Shown here: in pieces, positions 1 to 11,532 of the stretch | How the letters are laid out: each line of letters starts with the position of its first letter | How positions within the stretch are numbered: the first letter of the stretch is position 1 | DNA from: Onchocerca volvulus | Taxonomy: Eukaryota; Nematoda; Chromadorea; Rhabditida; Onchocercidae | NCBI GenBank assembly: GCA_000499405.2 | Contig: HG738139.1 | Location: forward strand, 13,070,898 to 13,134,897 | Length of the DNA: 64,000 nucleotides | Direction of reading: 5' to 3' | Program-made: the position numbers and the translations under genes | The notes under the pieces: generated by a model | Told to the model about the DNA's origin: nothing | The model's input: only the letters and a program-made list of their open reading frames with translations | Database searches by the model: none

Positions 1-125
1 CTAACTTCAAAAAATCTTTTTTTTTTTCGAAAATCTGCACATCAAAATTAAGTAATAAATTTAAGAGTTATCCAATGAGTAATTCGGAATTCCCTCTTTA
101 TTTCGCATAATTTTTAATTTGTCAG

Positions 126-1156
126 GAAACTTGATGTGAGACCAGAAAAGATATTTCATGCCTCTGTTATGCCATGTTTTGATAAAAAACTTGAAGCTGC
201 GCGCTCGCATTCCGGGAATCACTCTTACTATCGTGAAGTTGACTGCGTATTAAGTACAGGTTAGCAAATTTTCATATATCCATTTTCATTCCCTTCTTAC
301 GTTCTAGCTTTTCTACGGATTTCTTTTCTTTCATCAATTTTCTAAATTGCTTTTCATCAATGATATTTCAGGAGAAGTGGACGAAATCTTGGATGAATAT
401 AGCGCAGCAGAGAATCTTCTCATCTCTGGGAAAATAAGTTGGCTAAATGCACTGGAAAATGGGAAGATAATTAATTCGAAGGGAGGCTCTTCGGGTGGGT
501 ATGCTGAATATATTGTGAAAAAATTTGTTGCAGAATCAGAAAGACCATTGCAATTAAAGAGGACCACAAAGTAAGTCGAAAATCTCATCAGTATTTTCCA
601 AAAGTTTCTATTTTTCGGGCTACTTTTTAATTCTGGTTTGACTTTATTAAGTTGTTGAAAGGCAGCATCTTTCAAATGTATAAAACAGAAAGGAGAATCT
701 AAAATTTAAGTTGCTTTCTTAAGAATAAAAAGTAAGTAATGATAAAATAATTAAATTGTCTTTCACAGGGACAAAAATTGGGAAATTATTGAAGTAATGG
801 ACAGTGAAACAAAGGTGCTAGCCGTAGCGAAATGTTACGGATTTCGTAATATCCAGAATCAAGTGCAAAAATTGAAACGTTCCAAATGTGATTATGATTA
901 CGTTGAAATCATGGCCTGTCCATCAGGATGTATTAATGGTGGTGGACAAATTCGTGGTGCCTCCAGTGAAGAAAGGAAACAAATCTTAGATGCAATCGAA
1001 TTATTAAACTCGGATGATAATCCAGAAATGGAAGATGAACTTGAACGTGTAAAAAAAGAATGGTCGATGTTGAATCCAGATTGGATGAATTTACTCTATA
1101 CGCAGTATCATGCAGTAGAGAAAAGCGATGCTGACAGAATAAGTACGAATTGGTGA
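126..1156 (+). CDS. oxy-4: NAR1/CIAO3 (IOP1, NARF-like) cytosolic Fe-S assembly protein, 3' part
   Basis: Three exons are visible: 126-259, 372-570 and 769-1156 (stop TGA), with phases that agree across both introns; earlier exons lie off the left edge and 1-125 is intron. The first exon carries the Fe-hydrogenase-like motif VMPCFDKKLEA, and the last carries DYVEIMACPSGCINGGGQ. Both are hallmark cysteine motifs of the Fe-only-hydrogenase-like NAR1/NARF family, where the cysteines hold the buried Fe-S cluster. A small-subunit-like helical tail (SSEERKQILDAIELL) follows, and the chain ends in Trp. From family knowledge, this protein links the early scaffold of the cytosolic Fe-S assembly pathway to the CIA targeting complex. 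A nuclear prelamin-A-binding NARF paralog is the main alternative, but nematodes are expected to have only the CIAO3 type. The gene converges with GRWD1, 512 bp away. The symbol is the C. elegans one, from memory. Confidence 0.9.
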
Positions 1157-1400
1157 ATTATCTGAAAATTAGCTGTATGAAGAAACGAGCTCCGCATTTG
1201 GTCGTGAAATGATGCGAAGTCGAATATATGAATAGATCAGCTCAACAATTTGAGGAGAAAGATGGAGTATTATCTGTGATAGAACATTCAATGCTGATCA
1301 TAAACATTTAATGTTTATGCGAATATTGATTATAAATAGTAAAAATGTGTTCAGTTATTATAACTTTTCCTTCTCACATTGTACTTGCTTAAATCGTAAT

Positions 1401-1486
1401 TAAAATTTTCTGAAGTTATTGTCTTTTCATAATATTTCACTTCAGAAAAAGTGGAATATTATGAGATAATATAACTTCAGATTTTA
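1401..1486. repeat. Extended hairpin between two convergent genes
   Basis: A 16-bp stem (1427-1442 with 1449-1464, one G-T pair, 6-nt loop) is nested inside a perfect 11-bp inverted repeat (1409-1419 with 1471-1481). Pairing continues outward (1401-1405 with 1482-1486). It could be a transcript-end structure, a small fold-back element or a small-RNA precursor; nothing here decides which. Confidence 0.7.
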
Positions 1487-1503
1487 TTTAACCAAGATTT
1501 ATT
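1483..1503 (-). terminator. Candidate poly(A) signals of GRWD1
   Basis: Two AATAAA hexamers on the minus strand (1498-1503 and 1483-1488) lie 166-186 nt beyond the GRWD1 stop codon. They overlap the outer arm of the hairpin. AATAAA is common by chance in DNA this AT-rich, so this is only a candidate. Confidence 0.35.
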
Positions 1504-1668
1504 TTCAACAAAATGAGAATTGATTTGAACCCATCCATAAATTATTTCGACATTTTGGAATCCCCGAATAATCACTGAAGCTCCACATGTTCAAAAAAAA
1601 GTCTTAACGACATATTAATAAAAAAAGAACAAACAACAATCTGCAGGATAATCAGTGCAAAGAGCAAA

Positions 1669-4600
1669 TCATAAATTTATTGGCTTGAACACGTTGAAGC
1701 CAGATAATGCCGTTGTGACCGCGAAACCTGGAATTTGACCATGCCAGTGCACCTGAAATTAAAATTTTACTGGCCACCTGTAATGAAGTAATAAAGACCT
1801 GCTTGAGAAATGGAAGTATTGGATTTCCATTGTTTTCAGTTTATTTTTGAATTCTTGTTATGTCAAACATGGCCATGGTTACTTCCCATATCTTCCGAGA
1901 GACTGGAATGTTTAGGAGATAAATTTGCAAATTTTTTAAAAGCTGTTACCTCCTTCACTTCTTTTTGCCCCATATGAGTAAACAACAACTGTTGAGGTAC
2001 ATCCACAATATCTTCCGCCGAGTCAGCTTCGAGGGACAAATCCCAGATAGTTACTTGATTGTCCTCCCCAGATGCAATCATTGTTGTCGTCTCATGAGGA
2101 GACCATTCTACGGAAGTGATAGGTGCTTTGTGCTGTTTGAATCGACCAACGGGTTCTTTATACTGAAACAAACAGAGTAACAGCAAGAATGACAACTACT
2201 TGGTAATTATAATCAGCCACAACCTTTAAATCTCCAACATATTTGTTTATCTGCATATTTGTTCAGAAATATTTACATAAATCCAAGTAAACTTCATGAA
2301 ATCTGTTCAATAGGTTCATGGAACCAATTCAAATTCTTTTCTTAAATTTAAGATGTACGAAATTCTCATAAGTATAAGTACATGATTTCTTTAAATGATT
2401 GAATAGTTTTGGTAATTTGTACACAATAACGATTTTGATAATGAAGAAATTAATTTTGATTTCTAACCCAATGGGTTCCTGCTTTTAACGAGTAACATAT
2501 AATCTGGTCTGGTTTTATATAAGAAAAAAATATATATATTGCTGATTCTTCATGCAAGCCGGCAACTAAATTAATAATAAAAAATTCATTTCAACCGACC
2601 TGCATGGTTTTAAGTGACCATACATTCAAAATTGAGTCGTCACCACCACTTACTAATAGCGGTTCAAATTTGTTCCATGATATAACATTTGCATGTGACT
2701 CGTGTGCATTTTCTACAGTACAAACACAAGCATCCGATGGTGCAGACCTGAATAACCAATATGATTTTTAATAAGTGAAAAATTTATTATTTTGGGAAGG
2801 TTCAAAAATAGAACTGAAATATTTGTATGACCCATTAAGAAAAATAAATATTGAAATATCTCTCCTCCACTTAGCAAAAAAAGAACGAATACGAAAAATG
2901 AATTTAATTATTTTTGAAATATTTATCAGACCTCGTATCCCACAGTTTGATACTGTGATCGGCTGAACACGAAGCAAGCATTGTTTCTTCCACTGGTGAC
3001 CAACAGAGATCTTCCACGGAATCCTTGTGTCCAATAAGAGGTTTTTCATCAACAACCCACCTACCACCTTCTGCCATCGTCCACAAATGTATTTTATGTC
3101 TAATATCACCGGATGCAAGCTTTCCTGAAAATCCAATTACCAAGAAATGAAAAATAAAGATGAATAGCAGTCTTATCAATTGTAAGTTACTTTTTACTTC
3201 TCAGTAATTCGTAAAAAGTATTACAACTGTAAAACTTAATAAATGATAATAAAGTAGAAACTAGACTCATCCAACAGAAAGTTTGCTGAACCTCTTTTTT
3301 TAGTTCATATAAAGACTTCACTATTTTAGGAAGAGTAAGATTTTTTGGGCTTTCAAACTGATAATCACAAATCTTATCATCATATAAAGGATAATAAAAA
3401 GAATAAAAAGAAATGGATCAAATAATAAAAAGAAAATATGGCATCTTACAATCTTATAGAAAATATAGCACCTTACAGAAATACAAACCCATTTTAAGCG
3501 GTGACCATGACAAAGCATATCCTTCAGCTTGATGACCAAGGAATGAGAAGAAAGGTCGTTCTTTTGGACGTTTCACAATGCGGTCACGCCCTTCCATGTC
3601 GGATATTTCTTCCATTGCTTGAGTGAGATTCCATAATGTCACTTTTCCTTGGCTACTAAATGCAGCACACACTTTGCTTTGGCCAAGAACGGTCGTCTGA
3701 GATATTTCAAATGTATAAGATTTGTAACTTTGCAAATTTAAAATAAAATCTTGAAATTACTTTCAAAGTGTAGAAGCTTTCTAAATATTTCTGTTTTTGC
3801 AAACGAAGGCGGATTATTGAAGTGATAATTTCATTCCAATATAGTAAGCGAACATGAATCTTCAATGATTAGATTTAACCGTACCTTTACACGATTGACA
3901 ATGCCAAGATGTGGGATAGCTGAAGCATGAAACTTGGGTTCTTTGTTTTGAGTATTTTCTTCAAGATCTTCTTCGCTATCAGATGCTCCATCACCTGAAA
4001 CAGAACAAGAGATAACATTTTAAGTCTTAAATTGTTGATTTTTTCAAATGATAACTGGAGTATCCGGAAAACCGTTCATATATATTGCAATATTTCTTCT
4101 CCCACTATAGTATGAAAATAACATATTTTAACATGTATTTACTCAAATCTACAAGTGATCTTTTACGCTTAAATAACAAAACAACAAACTTTCGATTGGA
4201 TATAAATTTGACAGCTTCATCACAATTAATTCGTTGTTAGTTGCCTTTTCAGCTTGCGTTCCGCCAATTAAGTAACAGCTCATTGGAAAATCAGTACGAT
4301 TATCACCAAGATCATCAGCAACTATATCGAAACTAAGGCAAGGCCACTCTAAATATAAATCTTTACATATATGGGCATAGAAGATTACTGTTTACCTCGT
4401 TCATATTTTTTGGCTTCAATTTAAATTTCTTCTTTTTTTTTCTTTTAATGTAAATGAAATGATACAATCTTTTAACTACACTCCGCGGTTTCAGTATTAG
4501 TCGTCCAAATCTTGCTATACGACTATTTATCTCAAGCTGATCAAATGGTACTATAACTTCGAGCGGAAATAAGCACAAAAAAAAAAAAAAAAAGAAACAT

Positions 4601-5002
4601 TACTTGTTTCAAAACTGTGATATAAACGATACGCTTCAGGATCGAAATCCCAGTCTTCATCCTCACGCAATGGTCGACTTACGCCAGGAATGTAAACCTT
4701 AATTTTAATTCATTTGAAACAAATAAATTACGAAAAAAAAAGCAAGTTTCAGGACTACTCATTCATCTATATGACAAGAACAAGTTTTACAGCAAATCTT
4801 CCAACGAAAAATAAGATAGCATTTTTCACCAAAGAAAGGAATTTTAGTAAATTTTGACAAAACTGTTTATTAAAATCCAATTTCAATACAAATATTAATG
4901 GAATTAAATTACCTTTTTCTTGTATTTTTTTGTTTTTTTCCTTTCCTTTTCGTCGTCCATCATTTCTATTTCATTAAGCTGTTCCGTTGAATTTTCTTCC
5001 AT
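1669..5002 (-). CDS. GRWD1: Glutamate-rich WD-repeat protein GRWD1, complete
   Basis: Nine exons on the minus strand with consistent phases: 5002-4913, 4697-4604, 4348-4190, 3994-3885, 3696-3489, 3124-2932, 2747-2600, 2162-1950 and 1752-1669 (stop TGA). They encode 432 residues, close to human GRWD1 (446). The N terminus is acidic/basic, then WPCLSFDIVADDLGDNR and CYLIGGTQAEK, the N-terminal block shared with RbAp46/48-like histone-binding proteins, then an acidic stretch DSEEDLEEN. WD blades follow, with ends such as KIHLW, SIKLWDTR, LNVWSL and VTIWDL; the terminal LHWHP-like block is VHWHGQIPGF. In animals and yeast (Rrb1) this nucleolar protein chaperones ribosomal protein L3 and binds histones. 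The start ATG at 5002 is the natural one, and no spliced-leader acceptor is obvious just upstream. Exon 3/4 joining (donor at 4189) was chosen by phase. Confidence 0.93.
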
Positions 5003-5297
5003 CCTTCAAACTTTATAGATAGATCAGTTCGTGTCTTACTGCTTCCTAAATGCTAAGCTAGATGAAATCTTCAGCCAAATTACTACAAAAGTCAAGTTTC
5101 TAGGACTTCAGGAATTAATATGACAAACTAGTTACCCACCAAAACCAACCCAACCTTGACCACGACCTCCCAAAACTACCACGACCAGGAGAATCCCTCG
5201 CAACTCACTCTTCTCAATCCAACTACCACACCAATATTGCATTATTTCGTTACGTCACGTTGAAAACGACCATCCCACGGAATTTTTTATTTTCCAT

Positions 5298-5464
5298 ATA
5301 AATAAAAATGTAAATGTTCATTGTTCAAGACTTTAAATCTTCGAAAATTCTTCACCGATTGTTTTGAAATTTTGATAACTTTTTTTTTTGGAATAGGCAC
5401 GTATTTGGGAACTTTCGGAGATTTAAGATTTTGAACAAACGAACATTTACATTTTTATTTACAT
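5298..5464. repeat. Inverted-repeat (fold-back, MITE-like) element
   Basis: Two arms of about 48-50 bases (5298-5347 and 5411-5464) are reverse complements with few mismatches; the outer ends read AAATAAAAATGTAAATGTTC on each strand. The loop is about 65 bases. There is no coding capacity, so a small non-autonomous DNA element or a hairpin is most likely. No clear target-site duplication was seen. It lies about 300 bases upstream of the GRWD1 start codon. Confidence 0.65.
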
Positions 5465-7325
5465 AGACTAGCTGGACCTTACTACACTTTATTTATAAAA
5501 CTTGAGAAGCATTTACGTAATTAGCGTGAAATCAAAAAATACTATAGCCCTATTGTCATTAACTTTGCTGTCTTTTTTAAAAAAGAAAAAAAAAGTATTT
5601 TGACATGTTGAGCAATAAGCTTTCTTTGTCGATATAATACATTATAAAGTTTTAATGTTCCTTTGCATATTATTTCTAAAAATTCTCCTGATTTATTAAA
5701 AATTTTATGCGAAATATTAAAACAGAAGAAATTTCCAAGTTTTCGAAAAAAGAAAAAAGTCAAAGATGTCTTCAACTGAAAAAATTTTGTTTTTTAATAA
5801 AATGTTCCCATGGTTGTGACGGACCTGTAGTGAAGTAGACTTTTATTTTTTAAAAGTTGCTGGCAACAAATTGATTGATCCTATTGTTAGGATCAATTGT
5901 TCAATTGTTCCTTGCAAATATCGCAATAAGAATGATGAAAATGTTGCGCGAAATTGCATGCGTAATTCGCAAAATCGTGGAAAGTATCCACTCTGGCACA
6001 GTCCAACTTTGGACATTACAGTTTTCAGTCCTTTTTGAAAAAAATCCACCTCGATATTTCAAATTTTAGTATATACAAATATTTGACAGTCTCTCTCTCT
6101 CTCAAAAGTAAATGTTTGTCGCATCCATTATATAATTATATTATAAAGTCGGGAGCAGAAATTCTGTACTTTATGACTGGCTACTTCCGGTATTTCTCGG
6201 ACAATCATTACGCATGCCTTCTTTTCTGCATTTTCGGTATTCAATTTTCTAATAGCGATTGTAAATGAGTTTTGCGAAATAAATTTCTGCTTATGCTGCG
6301 ATGACACAGGAACCGATTACTGAAGCGTTTAGGAAAGGATTTTGTATTTGTTTTTGATGGCATGTTTTTTAGAGGAACATTTCATAGTAACTTTCAAAAA
6401 GTTCTTTCAATCATAACATCATTTGCAAGAAGGAATTGAAATCATGCAATTCTGCTATTTCATCAGTTTATTTATTAATTGATTGATTAAATATATTAAT
6501 AACACCTTTTTTTTTTTCATTAATAACATTTTTCTCACTAATAACATTTTTTTTATTTGTAAATTTTTTTTCTCCACAGTGTAATTTATTCTTTCAAAAG
6601 ATATCAGATTGTCTTCATGGAGATTAGATAAAGTGAGAAAATAGAAAAAATTGAGATGTAGTAGTCCCAAATAAAAAAAATATTAGTATAATCCCGAATA
6701 TTATTGTAGTCTCGAATATTAATATATACCTAAATAAAAGAATATTAACATAATTCATAAGGCTCATAGTTAAAGATTCTATTGTAGTTTGACTTAAGAT
6801 ACAATTCAAATAAAATAAAATATTTGGCTCGTGAGTGCGATAGTAGAAATAGCATCCGAATCATCGATCATTCAAGTGATGAAGTAGCATTTCCTTAATT
6901 AATTCTTCTCCGAAAATTTCACATAATTAAAGCAGACGGTAAAGTAAGTACCATTTAAATGTTATTTTATTTTCCCTAAATTGCTTTTTAAAAAATTTAA
7001 AGATATCAAAAAAGTTGAAAAAAACTATCATTTTGTAGCAATCATTTTAAATTTGTAAAATTGAGAGAGAAGAAAAGATGGCAATAAGAGAAATGCATTC
7101 GCAGTAATTGAAATGAAAAGGTCAAAACGGTAAAATCAATTCGATGGGTACATTTCGAAGTTTCATAAAACGTCACATATAATTAATAAATGCGCACACA
7201 CTTTCACTTTTTTTCACAATTATCAAACTGTACTGGTAAGAAAAAACAAAAAAAAAAAAAAATGGAAAGTGAAAAAATTTTTTTTGACTAAAATTACTTG
7301 TCCGAAAAAAAATTGCCAAATAATT

Positions 7326-7716
7326 TAGGCTCATATTGCTGTAAACAATATATCATTAATTATAGTAAATTTGTACAATTGAATTAATGAAATACAAATG
7401 TTGACTGAAAGTTAATGTAGCTGTATTTACTATCATATTGTTTACATATCAAAAATATTTACTGACCTAACAATTACTAATACAACAAGTTTAATTAGAT
7501 TAGGTTCAAATTGCTGGAACAATATATCATAATCATTGACATACATACATCTTTGCATTCATATAGTTTAGATTTTTGAAGTGGATTTTTGGCAAGAAAT
7601 GAATGTAGAGTTATATTTATTGTCATATTGTTTGTATAACAATAATATTTACTGATCCAATAAGAGTTTGCATAACAATAACATTCACTGATCCAATAAG
7701 CATGCATATTTTTTCT
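7326..7716. repeat. Diverged tandem copies of a fold-back unit
   Basis: A segment beginning TAGGCTCATATTGCTG (7326) recurs 175 bases later as TAGGTTCAAATTGCTG (7501). Each copy ends with a TCATATTGTTT block followed by ATATTTACTGA. Within each copy the AACAATAT near the start is the reverse complement of ATATTGTT near the end, so each unit can fold. A further short repeat of the last block (AACAATAACATTCACTGATC) follows near 7670-7700. Confidence 0.5.
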
Positions 7717-8362
7717 CTTCCTCTTTGTTAAATTTTTGCTTAATAAATTCATCCATTTCTATTTGTTGATTTAAATGTCTCTCTGACGGTTTTCGATGTC
7801 TGTACCAGCTGGCATACGTAAATTTTAGCCCTGTATCGTCGAGAGTGTACAATCGAGAGTGTAGAATAGGTAGTAGCATAGTATCGAAGAAACGAATTGA
7901 TCTGGTTCCACTATCCGAATCTAATTTATCGTTCTTTCTTGTTTCTAAATCATTGAAACTTGTTTTTCATTTACCTTTTCCTATTGTTCAATATTTAATC
8001 ATTCATTATTCATGTGTTATTAAATATTTAAGTATGCGTTTAAGTATGATTACGTGACCTTAAGTATGTATACGTGACCTTAAGTTACCTAGAAAATGTA
8101 TTTGCAAAGATGAAAAACACTAATACAATTTTTATTAGAAAAAAAACTTCATCGCATCTGTCTCAATTTATTTCATTATATGAAATAATGGATGACAGAT
8201 ATTTGCAAGCATGAATATTTAACCTAAGTTGCAAAACTTGCAATATTAAAAATGATTATAGCTAATTAATAGGCAATATTTCGAAATAGATAATTCGAAA
8301 TGGATAATTCAACAATCATCGAATTATTTGTTTTGACAATGTATACCTGAAACTCTTTGCGA

Positions 8363-8757
8363 ACTTTCAGGTATTCGGCACTGTCAAAATGATTTTTTTT
8401 TTCTTTCAAAAAGTTTTAAATTATAATTTACAGTAGGTAGCTTATTTTGAACAATTACACTGTCTCATGAGAAATTTCAAAATTTCTTCCTTCTTCGTAT
8501 CATCCATTTATTTAACCAAATGATTCCTCGAAATTAATATCATTATTATTCGCATCAAAGAGTTTCTGGTATGCGACACTGTAAAAATGACTTTTTTTTT
8601 CGTTCAAAAGTTTTAAATTGAAAGTTACAGTAGGTAGCTTATTTTTGAACAGTTCTAGTGTCTCACAAGAAATTTAAAACTTCATCTTTCTTCTCATCAT
8701 TCATCTATTTAACCAAAATGATTCCTCGAAATTAATAGCATTATTTTTCGCATCACT
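8363..8757. repeat. Two-copy tandem repeat, unit about 198 bp
   Basis: Copy 1 is about 8363-8560 and copy 2 about 8561-8757. Shared landmarks in the same order are a GGTAT..CACTGT block, CAGTAGGTAGCTTATTTT, GTCTCA, TTTAACCAAA and ATGATTCCTCGAAATTAATA, and each copy ends in CGCATCA. The copies differ by small indels and substitutions. Non-coding. Confidence 0.75.
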
Positions 8758-11420
8758 ATCTCTACACTTCATATTTCATCTTCCAAATATGTATTTTTTT
8801 AATTTAACACCATGAATATCTGTATGGAATGGATTTTTTTAACATGCATTTTAAAATATCATAAATGTCACATATAATTTAAAAATGCCCATATTCGGTG
8901 TTTTTTTTTCTTTTTTTTTTTTACAATTATCAAATCGCAGTGGAAAGGGAAAGTAAAAATAATAACGATTTATTAGGTGTGTGAAATTAGTTTCGATCTT
9001 TATGTAAAGTTGCAAATAGAATGAGGAAATTGAAAAGAATATTTTTGAAATTAAAACAAGATTCGCAAAATTGCTTCACTGATAACTACTTTGTTTGAGT
9101 TAAAGTTTCTTCGCAACTTTATTCCCAAAAATTATGACTGTTGAATTTTGTATTAATCATAATTAACAGCACATGAAAATTTTGTATTAATGGTACTCTA
9201 ATTGTGCCATGAACTAAAATTAACTCCTTTTCTAGGAAAATATTTACGTTTTTCGTCGCACTGAAACGATTAAAAGGAAAGAAATGAAAGGTTTAAAGGA
9301 AGCAGGTACTATTTTCATTTAATAATTGTATTTGTATGAGAGATACTTTTCTTGAATGCTTTTCCAAGTCTACCAAGTACCGAATTATAATTCCGTGATT
9401 CGAAGTTTTATCACTTCTGATTATTTTATTTGATTATTTTTAAAGCTAAAGTTCAAATACAGTAACTGAATTGGACCAATTTTAATTTCAAAAGAAGTTT
9501 GAATATTTCCATATGTCAAAGAAACTTATTTTCCGGAAACTGCTATTAATAATAATCATGAAATTCGTAATCTTTTACATTCCGATCATAAGTGAACCTG
9601 AATTTGAGATAGTCAAATAGTCGAAATCTTATACAAACGGTATGACAATGTTAGTACAACTTGCTGCATATTAATTTTCAAAAAAAATTTGCATAATTTC
9701 ATGAATCATTTTTTTTTTTAGAAAAATTATGCTGGATAAAATTTTTTGCAATTATTATAATTTTCTCTCAAAAAAAAAAAAAGAAAAATTTTTTTTTGCT
9801 TTTTTTTTTATATTAAAAGGAATTCTCCAAGGGCATTTAAGGATTTTTTTTTTTTTTTTTTTATAACGCTTATATAACTTTCGTATGAAAATAGTAATTC
9901 TCTTATGTTACAGTTATTAACGTCAAATTTAAATTATTTTTGAATCTCATCAATTATTAATTTTTAAAACTGAAATAAGAATTGAATGAAAAGTTCATGT
10001 TTCTATCACATTTTTTCTTTCTTTTCTTTTCTTTTTTTTTTTTTTGTAATTATTTTTTCTTCATTTCATCATTCTGTTCAACAATACGAACAGAAATTTT
10101 TTTTTTTTTTATTTTGAATTTTTTAGGAAATCGTAAAGTTTTCAAGTTGCTATCTGAAACTGGGAACCAGAAAGACTAAGGCCCAAGATATATAGATGGA
10201 ACTAGACTGTTTTAATGTTTCAGAATTTTCTAGATTTACAATGAAAATATGAAAAATTCTTAAAAATTTGAAAGAATTAAAGATGAGAAGTTTTCAAAGA
10301 ACTTTTTCATGTTTTTTTTTAAGAACTTTTGCTTGTTTTCAAGAACTTCCAAGATTAATGAAGTTTGACTCAAATGACCTCTTGACCCTTAATTTTCTTT
10401 CCATAATCTGCAAATTCATCGTTTGTTAATAATTAATGCTATCTTTTTAAAAGGCTGTAAAATTCATTAAATTAATTAATCGTATCGGAACATTTATCAA
10501 ACAATCATTGATGATAACATGCCATACAGTTTCTCGTTTGTTGATAAACTTATCATATTTCCTACCTGCAACGATATACATACATTCCGATGGTTCAGGT
10601 ATTTCCAAAGGGTAAAAACTTGCAAATTCACTCTTTCATTCGTCTTTCCGATCAAAATTCCTCTCTCTCCTTTTTTTCTCTCACCCTTTTTATTACCTTC
10701 TTTCATTTCCAATTTTCAACTCTTTCTAGTTTGTTTCGGAATTCCGTTTTCTTAATTTCGATATTTCTTTCTTAACTTTTTTCTTTTTTTTCAGCAAAAC
10801 TTCGAAACTGATCATGGATTATTAAAAATGAGAAGAAAAAATTTTAATAAAAATAAATGATAAAAATTTTCTAACTTATAATATAATTTGTAAAAATAAA
10901 ACTTTGATATATGAATTGTAGGAAATTCTAACTTGTAAAGTTATTTACGAAAAAAATATTAGGTAATGAAAATTTTTAACTTATAAATTAAAGAAAGAAA
11001 TTTGATAAAAATAAATAATAGAAGTTTTTAAGTTATAAAATAACTCATGAAAATAAACTTTGACATATAAAATGCAGAAGATTTTCAATTTATACAGTTA
11101 TTTGTAAAAAAAATATTGGATAACAAAAATTTTTTTAACTTATGAAATTATTTTCATGGAAAAAGAGGATTTGATAAGATAAATACCAGAAAATTGCAAT
11201 TTATAAAATTAGTTGTAAAAAAATTTTGTAAATTAGATAATAGAATTTTCTAATTTATCAAATTACTCGTAATAATTTTATTGATCATAAACAAGAATTT
11301 AACAAATTAAAATTAACTTATTAATCTTCAGGATGAGATTTTCGTTTGAAAAAAATGTTGCAAATGCATGCTCAAGATTTCTAAGTTATCATTTGCAGTG
11401 ACCTTGAAATTGTCGACAAT

Positions 11421-11532
11421 CATGATAGATGTCAAACATTTCACTATCTATCACTAATTTTATATCACTCTTATCATTCAAGTATCATTGCATACATTTG
11501 TATTGATAAACATCGATCAATTATCATTATAG
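11421..11532. promoter_or_regulatory. Cluster of GATA-like sites (weak)
   Basis: About seven GATA cores (TGATAG, TAGATAG, TGATA and TGATAA, on either strand) fall within roughly 110 bases. GATA factors of the ELT family drive epidermal genes in nematodes, and let-805 is an epidermal gene in C. elegans, so an enhancer is conceivable. The base composition makes such sites frequent by chance and the gene starts 16.5 kb away. Confidence 0.15.

Noticed and set aside
4363..4578. 71-codon minus-strand open frame beside GRWD1 exon 3
   Set aside because: It lies in the intron between exons 2 and 3. The real exon (4348-4190) is set by homology and phase.
7685..7879. 64-codon minus-strand frame (LYTLDDTGLKFTYASWYRH...)
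   Set aside because: It overlaps the repeat region and has no family resemblance, start context or splice partners that I can support.
10600..10800. Long CT-rich tract ending in TTTTTTTTCAG
   Set aside because: It looks like an acceptor, but no open frame or donor follows that can be tied to a gene.
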